Origin: Stictocephala bisonia | Taxonomy: Eukaryota; Arthropoda; Insecta; Hemiptera; Membracidae | Assembly (NCBI GenBank): GCA_035578905.1 | Contig: JAQJVL010000201.1 | Coordinates: 62,001-126,000 of the forward strand | Direction of reading: 5' to 3' | Length of the DNA stretch: 64,000 nucleotides | Shown: positions 13,560 through 26,562 of the stretch, piece by piece | Position numbering within the stretch: position 1 is the stretch's first letter | How the letters are laid out: each line of letters opens with the position of its first letter | The notes under the pieces: generated by a model | What the model saw: only the letters and a program-made list of their open reading frames with translations | Database searches by the model: none | Told to the model about the DNA's origin: nothing | Program-made: the position numbers and the translations under genes

Positions 13560-14139
13560 GTTTTATTATTTATATTCATCATACTATTAAATGGAGCCGG
13601 TTTATAACAAAACCATGCCGATTTCTATTTATTCATAGTTTTGCAATCGACAAAAAAAGGAGACAAGATGAAAGAGCTGTTTGCAAAAAAATTTGTTTGA
13701 TTACAGGAATAAGTTTAGTGACATTGCACTTTTGAGAACCTTAAGACATCGTGTTGTCAAAAATATATTTTCCATTACTACTAGGCATACAAAAATACGA
13801 TCTACAAATTATAAATAGAAAAAAATTCTATTAATGGTAAAGCACTATCTGCCAAATAAGGGGTTAGTGACGTGAAAAAAAGTGTGAGTGTCATAGATAT
13901 AGTACTATATTAGTAGAAAAGTTGTAATTCCTAGGGCTGCTATGTATAATAAAGTTATAATATAAAATAACAATTGAGCACCCTTAAACAATTTATTAAA
14001 TCATCACCGACCGGTTTCCGCAATTATGCCATCTTCATAGGTGTTTACTTTTCAAAATTGTTAGAAAACAAATAAAATGAAATAAATAATTATCATAAAG
14101 AAAACATATGTTAAATTGATAAATATTTGTGATTTGGTG
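13560..14139. other. No gene; possible 3' region of a Penelope-like or LINE element near 13985-14139
   Basis: No coding signal. On the minus strand about 14050-13995 reads GAAGATGGCATAATTGC-GGAAACCGGTCGGTGATGA, resembling the conserved 3' motif of many insect Penelope-like elements, some of which carry hammerhead ribozymes. The presumed continuation appears on the other side of the 14148-17074 insertion (17083-17345). This is a resemblance from memory, not an alignment. Confidence 0.3.
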
Positions 14140-17082
14140 GATAGTTGCAGGGCCGCCCAGAGGGGGGGGGGCAAAAGGGGCAAATTGCCCCGGGGCCACA
14201 CAGACTTAGTTCACAGGGGGGCCACATTTCATGCAACAAAAAAGAAATACTTAATAATCTACTAGATAAGAAACGATTCAGGCCTGTATCAAAATATCAA
14301 AAGTGATATTAGGCCAGATAAGTCTTCCAGTTTTAGTTTTAAAACGTTCAAACTAAACCATTGGTTTTATAGCAACCAGGGAGCCTTTTGGAGCGTTGTA
14401 CACTGGTCTTTGAATTTTGTCAGCGGTCGACATAGTAGTGTGACAGCATACGCTCTGGTTGGTGTGTGACTGCACCTGTACCCCTCGCCAGTTGTCTTGT
14501 TTGCGAACAAGTGTAAAGGCATGCAGCTTGTGAACACACCAAAATATAAATTCCTGTTTGCAAACATATAAATATACTTGAGTGGTGTGGACAGTGGGCC
14601 ACCTCAATGAGATGTCCTGTTATCGTACACTATTTATATAAAACATGTCAAAAGACCCACTAACTTTACATTTGTATTACTCAAAACTCCGTTTTTGGAC
14701 GTGTTTAATACAAGGTGGACAAGAACGTTTCTGTATGTTTTATTTTTTAACTTTAATTTCAAAAGTATATACTACTTCAAACAAAATTGTTATACTTGTC
14801 CTAAATTCAACTCTATCTTGGCTTTTAGTGGTAGGAAAATCAATCGCTTGATCACGATATTATCCTTACAAAACCATTAGTTATGATATATTACTATTAT
14901 AAACTTAAGATAATACAGCAATTGCGAATTAATTTTTATTTGTAGTGGTTTGTTGATAAGCTTTTATCCTTATTTTGTATTTTTCACAAATTCTTTTTAT
15001 GTAGATAAATAATCTTGATTTAGTGTTTCGAAAATCCCTTGACTCATCGTAACAAAATAATAGATCTATATAATGTGAAAACGAGTAATCAGTAACCTGC
15101 GGCCTAAAGTATGCAAATTAATAAATTGTAATAAAAAAAGTGGAAGCCTCAAGAACAACACAATTAAATAAGCAAACAAATTTACAGTAAAAACATTTTA
15201 AATCTGTCATTTTAAAAAGGTCGAAAAGTCTTTAAGAGAAAAGGTTCTTACAAACTTGGTTTCAAAGCTTGGTAGTAGGCGGCGGCACTCCGTTGGAACG
15301 TGGTCACGTTGCACTCTTTACCGGCACTGATCAGCTAATTTTTCAATATATGCACTAAATTTAAGAAATAGTAGTCGTATTTCAGTAGTAACTGTGTTTT
15401 GCACCCAAAAAATGGATGTTCAACAATATGTGTGTTTGATGCATTACATTCAACTTGCCCTACGCTATCGCGAGAGGAATTGCGTGGCATAATCTTGTCA
15501 AAAAATTATAATTTTGTTACGTTCTGTAATATCCGGATTCATCTCCCATCATATTATCCGGTTAACCAGAGTTTACTGTACATGCAATTTTTTTTACTCT
15601 CTCTCTCTCTACTGTAATGTTTCCTTTGACATTTTAAATTTACTAGTTACAGTATTATGACATGGATGTTTGTAAAGACATTTTACCAATATATTATGGC
15701 ATAGATCTTAATGAAAAGAGGAGCTCTTAAGTACACCATTAATAGATAAAACAGCTTCATCATTGTTCAGATTTGTACAACTCCTTTTGAATAATATATA
15801 TTTTGTGACATTTAACTTGTTGTAACTCTTTTATTGTCTGGTTTATTTACCCTGAAACTGTAACAGGAACAGGGGTGTATTCTCAACATATTCAGTAGAG
15901 TAGCTCTTGATTAAAGACCAATTTTGCCCACGTACAGGTTGTTCCCAAACAAATAGCATAATTGATTAATGTTGTCATTCATTAACATAACAAATCTACG
16001 ACCAATCAAAATAGTTTTCATAATTTTTTACTGTCACTGACGAACGAGTAAGCCATTTATATTCATTTATATTTTTGACAATCATTAATACAGTATTTAT
16101 TTATTGTTTGTTGCGTGATAAGTGAAATTAACTAAGATTGAACCACTGTACGTGTATTGTTGAGCGGGAGGGTTAATACCACTGTTCGTGAATGGGTGTG
16201 TGGGCGTTTCAATACCACTGTCACTGTAATGACGTGTACACTGTGATGTACATCAATGATATAGTATCCAATTTGACAGACACCAATTTTACTATGTTTT
16301 ATGCTGAGAAAATTGAGTTGGTACAAAATGCCTTTTATGCCTGTAAAATAAAAATTGAATAGTTTTAAAGTTTAGCACAAAGACAAACTAAAATCACGAA
16401 TATAACTAGATGTTTTAATGTCCAACATCAATAAGCTACGTACCCAGTGGTCTACAACCTGTTTTGAAAACAATAACATAACCTGAACTCTCAGTTGACT
16501 GTTTTTAAAGCACTAGATGTTCACCCTCGCCAAATTATTTTACTTCGTGAACAGTCGGCCACTTGCTCTTTAGCTAGCGAAGCCAAGTGTCCTATACAAA
16601 TTTATTGGCCCCTCCCTCCCTCACCCACAGCTAATATCATTGGCGAGGATGGCTTCTCAACTGGCAATCGAAGAGCTGCTGCGCCCTAACTATGCAACTG
16701 TCTATGCAACTGACTGTGGCATTGCCTGGTTCGTTAGTATTTATTTAATATTAAAGAATAGCAGTTTTGTTATAAGAGATTGATGTTATTGTAGCGGTAA
16801 TACTTAAGGAAATTTTTAAAAAGTATATGACAATTAGAGAAAAACTTACTGGAGCTTCGCAGCTAGCCCTGAGAAAACGTCCATGAACAAGAATTTTAAT
16901 TACAATAGTAATCTAACGAAAGAGATGGTAAGAAAATCGTTAGAATGTGCTAAAAGTAAAATATCAATTATAGTATATTTGACAATCAGAGTAATTAAAT
17001 TTATTTTGAAGTGAAGGAAGGGGCCACATGGTAAACTTTGCCCCGGGGCCACCAAAAGTCTCTGGGCGGCCCTGGATAGTTG
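14140..17082. mobile_element. hAT-like DNA transposon with 8-bp target duplication
   Basis: The direct repeat GATAGTTG at 14140-14147 and 17075-17082 flanks 2927 bp. The ends are inverted copies: CAGGGCCGCCCAGAG at 14148-14162 and CTCTGGGCGGCCCTG at 17060-17074. Diverged inner similarity follows (GCCCCGGGGCCAC on both sides). Eight-bp duplications and CAGGG-type termini are characteristic of the hAT superfamily. I find no BED finger, hAT dimerisation domain or other transposase motif in any frame, so the interior is either non-autonomous or filled with unrelated sequence. It contains about 2.5 degenerate units of the 36-bp minisatellite (16135-16220), a poly-G tract at the left end and otherwise unassigned AT-rich DNA. 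Confidence 0.85.
16135..16225 (-). repeat. Degenerate 36-bp minisatellite units
   Basis: Two to three diverged units (CCACTGTACGTGTATTG..GAGCGGGAGGG, then AATACCACTGTTCGTGAATGGGTGTGTGGGCG) match the 36-bp family of 34.8-37.3 kb. They lie inside the hAT-like element. Confidence 0.75.
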
Positions 17083-18530
<1,448 letters not shown>

Positions 18531-18897
18531 CTAATTTAACTAGGGTTATTTACCCGATACCGTCAACGATTCTAGTGATGTTTAGTAATTGCTGATTACT
18601 ATAGTTTCGACCTCATTGGGTCATTATCAAATCATACAAGACGTCAGTTTCACAATCTCACTTCTGACTTGAAGTTTGTCAATTGCATGTAATTTTAATT
18701 ACATTTTAATTAATTACATTTTAATTACATTTTAATTACATGCAATTGACTAACTTCAAGTCAGAAGTGAGATTGTGAAACTGACGTCTTGTATGATTTG
18801 ATAATGACCCAATGAGGTCGAAACTATAGTAATCAGCAATTACTAAACATCACTAGAATCGTTGACGGTATCGGGTAAGTAACCCTAGTTAAATTAG
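18531..18897. mobile_element. 367-bp near-perfect palindromic MITE
   Basis: The arms run from CTAATTTAACTAGGGTTA at 18531 to TAACCCTAGTTAAATTAG at 18897, with only a few mismatches, and meet at an AT-rich centre (ATTTTAATTAATTACATTTTAAT) near 18714. TA at positions 2-3 from each end could be a TA target duplication. No ORF. This is a small non-autonomous foldback; its nearly identical arms suggest recent origin. Confidence 0.8.
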
Positions 18898-19039
18898 TTA
18901 ACATATTTTAAGTAATGTAATATCTTTACTCAGTTCTAATTTACTACAAAATGTTTATAACAAATTCTTTTCTGTTTTATTGAGAATAACACTTTGGAGT
19001 CGATGCTCAAGTACAGCTTGACAGCTACTCAATATACGC

Positions 19040-19690
19040 TCTGCACTACACTAAGACTTTGTACTGAGGCTATGTGCAATGTTAAGGACCCTGGTTTGAA
19101 TCCAGCTGTGGTGGGTACTTTTTCCATTCAGCTATAATGGGTATCCAGCTCCAACTGTAACACATTTTAGAAGATTGTTTGTCAGGTCAATACAAGCAAA
19201 AAATGCCATATAACATGTGTCCTGTCTCGATTGGTTTTCTGTCTGTGTGTTTGTATGTGTTTTTTACAAAAATTTGAACATCACAAAAACCGTTTTACAT
19301 ACAATACTGAATTTTCATATGATAGTTGATCTTAAGAGTCAGCAGAGGCTGTCGGCAATGTTGGTTTTACTCCCATAAGAACAATGTTATTTGTGTATCC
19401 ATATTTTATCGTTATTTATTGACCAAAAGTTTGTATGCTGTATCATTTTAAACGTTATCATATTACACGTTGGGTTTGTTTTTTATATTTTGAATTCATA
19501 CTTCTAGTTTTGAAAAATAGCTGAAAATAAAAACTTCAAACTAAATATTTTAAAAATTTTTTCTATAAAACTAATTAGGAATTCAAAAAGTAATTCTAAC
19601 GTAAAATTTCATTCTTGATCAAATGCAATTTGTTTGGAAAAATCTGTTTAAAATAACTGTTTAATTTGGATACGCTTAATCATACGTACG
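19040..19690 (+). repeat. Dispersed repeat, with tRNA-like head at 19060-19125
   Basis: GGACCCTGGTTTGAATCCAG at 19085-19105 resembles a tRNA B-box, with a weak A-box-like segment upstream, so the 5' part may be SINE-derived. The block 19135-19330 (TTGTTTGTCAGGTCAATACA, TGTGTCCTGTCTCGATTGGT) recurs inverted at about 29900-30065. The block 19345-19690 (CTGTCGGC.ATGTT, ATAAGAACAATGTTATTTG, ATTTCATTCTTGATCAAATG) recurs at about 36478-36790. One family is therefore present at three places, each truncated differently. Confidence 0.65.
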
Positions 19691-19699
19691 TGTGGTGCG

Positions 19700-20670
19700 A
19701 CGGACTAACACATTTTACTTCCACCTTGTTCGGTCGCGGGAATTTCAAATGCTTCTGTATGTACACTTCACCTTATTTAAACTAATTTTTATCTGATTCT
19801 TTAATATTCGAGCCACGTGAAGACGAGTATTATGCTTGGATGACAATAATAAATAAAAATTACAATAGCTTCATTAATCCTGGTTATAGTAATAATATTT
19901 TATTTTGCATTAAATTCTCACCAGTGTTGTTTCCAACAGGTTTAGCATGCTTACTTGGTACAACAAAAGAAGTTTTACTCACCTTTTGGTTTGATATTTC
20001 TACACACTAAACTTATAGCACTACCGTCAATCAAAAAAGTAAAGGCATTCGAATGTGCAATTGAAGTAATTATACAATTTATTAATATTTGAATTTTATA
20101 TGAATTCATTATGTGTAAAGATACGGGCGCATTTGTCCTGCACAGCAGATTCATGTAAACAGCCAGTCGCCACCAGCGCCACACATTTGTCCAGCAGTAG
20201 GCCTATCAATTTTTGCATGATACTGCTGTGTAGGACAAGAGGGTGCGTACCTTTAAAATAGTATAGGCGGAGCCAGGAGACCGTGAGAACCGTATGAATG
20301 AATATAAACACTCAATATTCTAGGAAACCCTTTTCCATTCCCCCTCTCACCTTAAAATCCGCGCAACGTCTCAGCCTGACGATGTTTTTTCTAACTAGTT
20401 GGTCTATATGTTAGAAGTTTTGGACAGACGTTGTTGAGCTCTTCTCTGTACAGGGGGGGGGGGGAGGTTGTTACGCTATTGTTTTCATTAAAATGTGAAA
20501 ACCAAGTTTTTTACTTTTGTATTTTTAGTTATAGATTTTTAATTAATTGATGTAGGCCTACTTTTTACAGTTTACACAGTTACAGCAGGCGCATAGTAGA
20601 CAAACTGCTTTATTGAACAGTTAAAAAATATAGGAAATCACAGTACTCAATTTGATTGTACACTCAAGAA
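19700..20670. other. Intronic stretch, nothing recognised
   Basis: No coding, RNA or repeat structure identified apart from a G-run (10-11 G) near 20453. Two short minus frames (to 71 codons) have no recognisable motif. Confidence 0.5.
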
Positions 20671-20671
20671 C

Positions 20672-21258
20672 ATGATAATAAAATCTGAACTCAAAAATGG
20701 TCTTAGGTCTAGTTTTATATTTGAATGCAATATGTGTGGCTATAAAGAAACAGTTTGGACTGAGCCTGAAGACAACTCTAAGGTGATGGACTTGAACACG
20801 GCGGCAGTGGCTGGCGTAATGAACACGGGAGGGGGCTTTATAAATTTAGAAAAGCTTATGGGTGCAATGAACAAATATCAAGCAGAAGAAAGGAACCGTT
20901 TGGTTGTATGTGACAAATATGTAAGAAAACAAACACCCAACACCTCAAGGAAAAACACAGTTACAATCTGCAAGTCCAGGGTCAGCTTCACATTACTAGA
21001 AGAAAGTATTGTATTTTTGCAGTTTGGAGTCTTAAGGGTTTAATACATGATAAATTGTTCAGGGACGATCAACTTTGGGAAACAGAAATGAAGAACAAAT
21101 TAATAACATTTTACATGAAATGTTTGCTTCCCAGAATAATCGATCCCAGACGAAGAAGAAATATGGAGATTCGTGAACTTGATCATATATTGAAAGCTCA
21201 GGAAGAGAGAAAAAACTCAGAGGAAATCTTGGCGTCAACACTGGAAGAAGGGGAATGA
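20672..21258 (+). pseudogene. Broken mobile-element protein with Cys pair, possibly Mutator-like
   Basis: A 123-codon frame (20672-21043) contains LKNGLRSSFIFECNMCGYKE, then VWTEPE and DLNTAAVAGVMNTGGGF..LEKLMGAMN. A second frame (21055-21258) encodes a charged, helical segment with DPRRRRNMEIRELDHI. The pattern 'GL.S...F.C.MC......TEP....DINT.AV.G....GGG...L...' is shared by large families of insect and cnidarian transposon proteins that I associate, without certainty, with Mutator-like transposases. The catalytic core is not visible and a stop/frameshift separates the parts, so it is a fragment. Downstream sequence shows no matching terminal repeat. Confidence 0.45.
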
Positions 21259-21479
21259 AATTAGTCACATATTATGCCATAAAAAATAGTTGTTAGATTT
21301 TATACCAATTTGATTAATCATAAGTAGTCCTCTTTAACCATTTTGTTTAATTTATGTTTCACAAATTGTGCATTTATTTCAAATTAAAGTAATCCTGAAC
21401 ATTTCTAATCTGTAGTATTTTCCTTTTAATTATTTGATGAGTGATTATTCTACATAAAAAGGATAATTTTAAAGGTTTA

Positions 21480-22690
21480 TTGAACTTTACTGTATTTATG
21501 CAACTGATGTTTTATTTGATTTATGTTTATTATTATAAACTATTGTTTGATGATTATTATTTAATTTTTTTAAATGTAAATAAATCGGGTTTATTCATAA
21601 CAACCTTTGTTAATTAACTGACCCTTTTAGTGCCAATGTCCTGTCATATGGACGTCCAAAAAACTATTGATAGTGTCAACGTCTTGATAACAGGACGTCA
21701 CAAACAACATTCATTAAAAAATTTAAAAAAAAACTTTTTATCGATTTAGGATTATCTTCTCATTTCTTAACATAGGCCTGTAGTTTTACATATAAACTTT
21801 AATTTTAGTATGTTTGTACAATATTTCATTATATTTTGATACAAAACGTTCCAAACCCTGTCATAAAACAGCTGTTTTGAACAACTTAAAAATTGCCATA
21901 CCTGTTTTATTTGTCAACAAATTATTATGAAATTTCAACAGGATGCTAATAATTAAGTTGTTTTATCAGGAATATAATTGAATAGAGCCCAGATATTTTT
22001 GTCAAGGTCATAAGGATGCCCAATGAAAAAGAAGAAACAACAAACTTTTTTATCTCGTAAGTTTATTTTTAATAAAATTAGCATATATAATAGTGCAAGG
22101 CTGTTTTCATTGTGTTTTTTATACACTGGTTATTTGTTTAATTAGGTATAAAAATTATTAATTTTGTGTGATAAATAATAGAGATATGAATCATTTTATG
22201 ACACACTGTACAAATTAATTGAAACTCTCTGACACTGGCAGAGGGTAACTTTGAAAATTCCTCTGGCACTAAAAGGGTTCATTGTAAATTGCAATTAATT
22301 TAATGAAATTGTTTATCTTTTACAAAATGATTTATCCTTAATAATTTTTCTAGCAGTACCAAAAAATTGATATTTGTAATCATACTATTAGATTTTTGTA
22401 ACATTGCTATTTTTTCTGTATTTATGTCATAGTAGTTTAATTTCATTTTTGCTTTTAGAATTGTAACTATTGTTAATGTTTATAAATGCACATAAATCAC
22501 ATTTATTCATAATACAATTGGTCATAGTTTGTAATTTGCACAATGTAATTGTTTGTCTTTCAGATAATGAATGATCATTAATAATTTTCTTAGTGGTACC
22601 AAAAAAAATCGATTAATGTAATCATAATCTTATGTATTTGTAATACAGTATTTCTTTAGTTTTTTAATTAGCATAATACGTGTTGGTATA
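21480..22690. repeat. AT-rich tandem duplication carrying a MITE insertion
   Basis: A block with TTTATTCATAA, CAATTGTTTGTCTTTCAGATAATGA-like and AATAATTTTTCTAGCAGTACCAAAAAA appears as at least two units, roughly 22290-22490 and 22520-22690. The left part of a further unit at about 21560-21620 is separated by the MITE at 21621-22278. Divergence is considerable. The interruption helps place the MITE boundaries. Confidence 0.5.
21621..22278. mobile_element. MITE with 15-bp terminal inverted repeats
   Basis: ACCCTTTTAGTGCCA at 21621-21635 matches the complement of TGGCACTAAAAGGGT at 22264-22278. The termini CCCTTTTAGTGCC resemble those of the TTAA-flanked MITE at 24904-25577 (CCCTTTCGATGCC). The adjoining tetramers here, CTGA and TTCA, may be decayed TTAA. 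Near the left end ATGTCCTGTCATATGGACGT and AACAGGACGTC form subterminal inverted motifs. No ORF. Probably a non-autonomous piggyBac-type element. Confidence 0.65.
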
Positions 22691-23029
22691 TATACAGTAC
22701 AAGTAAACGTTAGACAACACAAATTTATTACAATATAAGCACAAAATGCACAAATATATTACAATACAAGTACAAAATGCACAAATATTATGGTGATCGA
22801 TTTCGGTGAACCACCTTCACTTTCCTCAAACCAGAGGGATTCAGGAAGGTGACCATGGTAAAGTATTTCTTTTTATTTCATTGATTTTTTTTTTTTACTC
22901 ATGTTTATTGTATTACTAACTTTTATTATGGGCTTTTAGTATATTATCTTTAGTATATAATTAAACTAAAAAAATATGTATGTTAAAATGGGCACCCAAG
23001 ATTTTTTAAAATCTGATTCAAAAATTTAA

Positions 23030-24497
23030 ACAGGGTGAGTCACGTAAGGTGTCCTAAATGGATAATGGTGTGAGCTATAATAAAACTGACAACACCAAAC
23101 CTGTCAAAGTCATATGTAGGGAATCCAATGAAAATAGTTTCATTTAATTATATTTACAGAATATACCAAAACTGGTGGTTCGGATTCTAAATCTCAAAAA
23201 TTCCAAATGCAAAGGTATTTGACATTGTACATAATTTTAAAGATCCTGTAAAAAAAGTTTTGGTGAACAAAATTTGTAAAAATATTTAACCATTCCAAAA
23301 TGGCGGACCAAAACATAAAAAATTCGGCATTTGCAAAAACCACTCATCTTTTCTATTTTTTGCAATACAATAATTAAGGTGAAAAATTATAATTAATAAG
23401 TAAATTTCCTACTAAATTACATGCCACATGATCATATTTGAACAATCTTTCTCACCCCCCCAAAAAATAAATATTTTGAAAAGGTTAAACAGCTCATAAC
23501 TGAACATTCTTAAATGGAAAGGTATGACATCTCATACCTCATTTTGAAAGTCTTTTAAAAATAAAACTGTTTGACATTTAAACCATTTGTCCATTTCTAA
23601 CCGTTTTGGAATTAGAGATAAAAAACTGTTATTTTAACAAATTTTCAATGCTGAAATTGTACACATTTTGATCCATTATTATTAGAAACTATAATAACAC
23701 TGTGTATATAATGACTTAATTTAGGTACCAAAAGCACCATAAAAAGCATCAATGATTTTTTCTCATAAATAAATTTCAAAAATAACATAAAATAAGCATA
23801 AAAACATTATTAACAATAATGTTGAAAATTGCTTAGTAGGAGGAAGGAAAATGCCTCATTTAGTAGTAGGAAGGAAATATAATAAGCATCATCTAGTGTA
23901 AAAATAATGTTTTGATGTTTATGTTATGTTAATATTTATTTATACGAAAAAAATCATCTGAGGCTTTTTATGTTGCTTCATTATGTCTGTTGATACCTAA
24001 ATTAAGTCAATAGATACACCGAGTGTTATTATAGTTTCTAATAATAGAGAAAGAAGTATACAATTTCAGCATTGCAATGTTGTTAAAATAAGTTTTTTTG
24101 CTCCAATTCCAAAACGGTTAGAAAAGGGTAAATGGTTTGGATGTAAAAAGGTTTTATTTTTAAAAAAACTTCCAAAATGAGGTACGACATGACATACCTT
24201 TTCATTTAAGAATTTTCTGTTACCAACTTTTTCAATATATTTATATTTTTGGAGGTAAGAAAGATTATTAAAATATGATCATGTGGCATGTCATTTTGTA
24301 GGAAACTTACTAATTAATTATAATTTGTCACCTTAAATATTGTACTTTTTGCATATTCTGTAAATAAAATGAAATGAATCTACTTTCATTGGATTCCCCA
24401 CAAATGACTTATCCCCACAGTTTGGTTTATCAGTTTTATTATAGCTCACACTGTTCTCCCGTTATCCATTTAAGACACCTTACGTGACTCACCCTGT
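23030..24497. mobile_element. 1468-bp foldback element, termini CAGGGTGAGTCACG
   Basis: The outer ends are ACAGGGTGAGTCACGTAAGGTGTC at 23030 and its complement ending at 24497. The arms pair inwards to about 23765 on the left and 23948 on the right (AATAACACTGTGTAT.TAATGACTTAATTTAGGTACC mirrored). The left arm is ~735 bp and the right ~550 bp, because the right arm lacks about 180 bp corresponding to roughly 23170-23350. No transposase motif is found. Arm divergence is greater than in the 8120-9377 foldback, so it is older. Confidence 0.8.
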
Positions 24498-24499
24498 GT

Positions 24500-24713
24500 A
24501 TATTGCTTTTATATGTAGTAAGGCTTGATAACTAGATATGTATGGGCAATATGAAAATACATGTTTTAACTACCATATTTATATATATTTATGTACAAAC
24601 ATTAATTGTTAAATACAAAAACAAAATTTAATATAATCTGGTCATGTTTAATTTGATCCTTAACTTTAGAACAACTATCAAATAAATATATAGCAATGTA
24701 GAGAAAACCCGTG
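24500..24713. other. Short spacer, nothing recognised
   Basis: AT-rich sequence between the foldback and the pogo-like element. Confidence 0.5.
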
Positions 24714-24903
24714 TAGGGTGAATTCAGGTAATCTCGATGATAAAATTGTAAAAACCATTCTAAGATAAACATGAATAAAGTATTTTTTTGTTTTGATTGT
24801 GACTATTGTATTTAGTATGTTTTCGAGTATCTTAAGCTAAAGTTATGTAGCTATAATTACAGTAATAATTAAAATAAAATATAATTTTTATAACAATGTA
24901 TGG

Positions 24904-25577
24904 TTAACCCTTTCGATGCCGGGCATTTTTTCCCTTGGTATGCGAGAAATGCCGGGGGTATTTTTAGTGAATATGCATAGTTTACGTTATTTTGTTCTAA
25001 CTTTGTTATTTTTCAATATATTTTCATAATTATTTTTTAGTTTTTCTTGTTTTGAAATGCTCTTTTTACTACTTATAATATATATTTTCTTAAATAAAAT
25101 ATTGGTTTTAATTTGTAAAATCAACTTTTTTAAAAAATTAAAAAAATTTTTTTTTTAATTTTTCAATTTAGAAACTTTTTAGACAATACAAAAAAAATAC
25201 TAGGGCTATAAAAGTGACTTTATTTGAAAGAACATTTAATTACTAACATGCATACCAAATTTCAAAGTCTTACCTAGAAAATCCCAGGATTTATCGTAAT
25301 TTTTTTCGACAGTACAAAATCAGATATTTGTCACATTTGAGTGATAATTTCAAGAGTGACAAATATATTTCAACAAACGCATATTTAAAAGATGTTTAAA
25401 ACACTTTTTCTGAGTACTATAATCAATTATCAACAGATTGGTACCGTATATATGGCATATTAACGAAAATGCCTTATCGGAAAAAAAAATTACGAGCGGT
25501 CCGATATATCGGACCGCGGCATTTTTAGCGTAACTACCGCGGTCCGATATATCGGACAGCGGCATCGAAAGGGTTAA
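24904..25577. mobile_element. TTAA-flanked MITE (piggyBac-type), 666 bp
   Basis: TTAA at 24904-24907 and 25574-25577 flanks termini CCCTTTCGATGCCG and CGGCATCGAAAGGG (14-bp perfect inverted repeat). Near the right end, 25498-25557 holds two copies of the palindrome GGTCCGATATATCGGAC, a likely transposase-binding motif. No ORF of note. It is nested in the pogo-like element. Confidence 0.9.
25498..25560. promoter_or_regulatory. Paired subterminal palindromes of the TTAA MITE
   Basis: GGTCCGATATATCGGACCGCGGCA and CGCGGTCCGATATATCGGACAG occur 40 bp apart, each containing the perfect palindrome GTCCGATATATCGGAC. The position just inside the terminus parallels the TCGGTCAAATTGACCGA palindrome of the piggyBac at 10690-13142. 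Binding by a transposase is inferred only. Confidence 0.5.
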
Positions 25578-25883
25578 AGTAATCTCGTGATAGCATTGAG
25601 ATATACCCGTGATATCACGGGATTGTCAACACTAAGGTAATCGCGTGGTATTGATAGCCTAGTACTATCACGTTATTACCTGTATAGATTTGTAAGTAGT
25701 TTCTCAAGCTTTTAAATAAATATTTAGCTTAGGATAAAATGAAAAATGTAAAATTATGAATAAATTTCTTTAATATTACATGTGAAATGTTTGAGTAAAA
25801 TGAAAAGGATTAATTATTGGTATACATGGATAGTATTTAACACAGAGACAGGCCTATATTCTGATTAATGCTCCAACCAAGCT

Positions 25884-26562
25884 TATTCTGAGTCACTGTT
25901 TATTTCACAATTAGAGCACATGAAAACCACTTGATTTTCTTTAACATTTTGGCAAATACAATGGTACCAAATTTTACAAAAGTTACATTGTATCCATTTC
26001 GCTCCATTTTTGCTTTTTACATCATCCACATATTTCCCACCACACGTATTGCACTTATCATCATTGCCAGCATCAAGCTGAAATTTACTTCTCTATTTTG
26101 ACGGACCAGGAATGACTGCAGGTTCTGCTCAGTTTGAAGAGCCAAGAATAGCTGTTACGAATTTTCGGTGAAAACACCTTTGCTTTGGGGCACATTTTGG
26201 GGGGGTTTCCTTACTTTGCTTGATTTAGGAGTTTGAAAAAGTGAGTCTAGTTCTCTAGGCTCAACTGTAAGCTCCTGACTCAGCTCAGGCTCGTCCCACA
26301 AGCCTATTCCTGTGTCTTCACTTGTTTTTGAAGGTGCGAGAGCTGAATCAGGTATTGCATCTCTATTAAAAGGATAAATTCCCGTTTTCCTAAACCCTGC
26401 AATGATGTTGGAAGGACTGAACAATTTCAAGTAGGCAGGTGTCATCAGACCGTTAAAGTCCATTCTGCCCGGGCGCTCTTGTGGATTTTTTCCTCATAAA
26501 TGTACAAATTTCTTCTCGAAAAGCAGATTTTAATGATTTGTAAACGCTTAAATTTAGTGGTT
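25884..26562 (-). pseudogene. pogo/jerky-type transposase, C-terminal part with PHD-like finger
   Basis: Reading the minus strand from 26562: LQPLNLSVYKSLKSAFREEI, then after a one-base frameshift in an A-run near 26485, the frame from 26463 with LMTPAYLKLFSPSNIIAGFR and KTGIYPFNRDAIP. This is the conserved end of the DDE domain in pogo/jerky transposases (QPLDVxVFxPLK ... AFRxTGIYPFN). A low-complexity linker with a stop follows, and then at about 26090-25884 a Cys-rich finger, DKCNTCG...WIQCNFCKIWYHCIC...FMCSNC, ending at TAA. The C4HC3-like arrangement is typical of C-terminal PHD fingers on these transposases. It is split from its upstream part by a LINE insertion. Confidence 0.85.
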
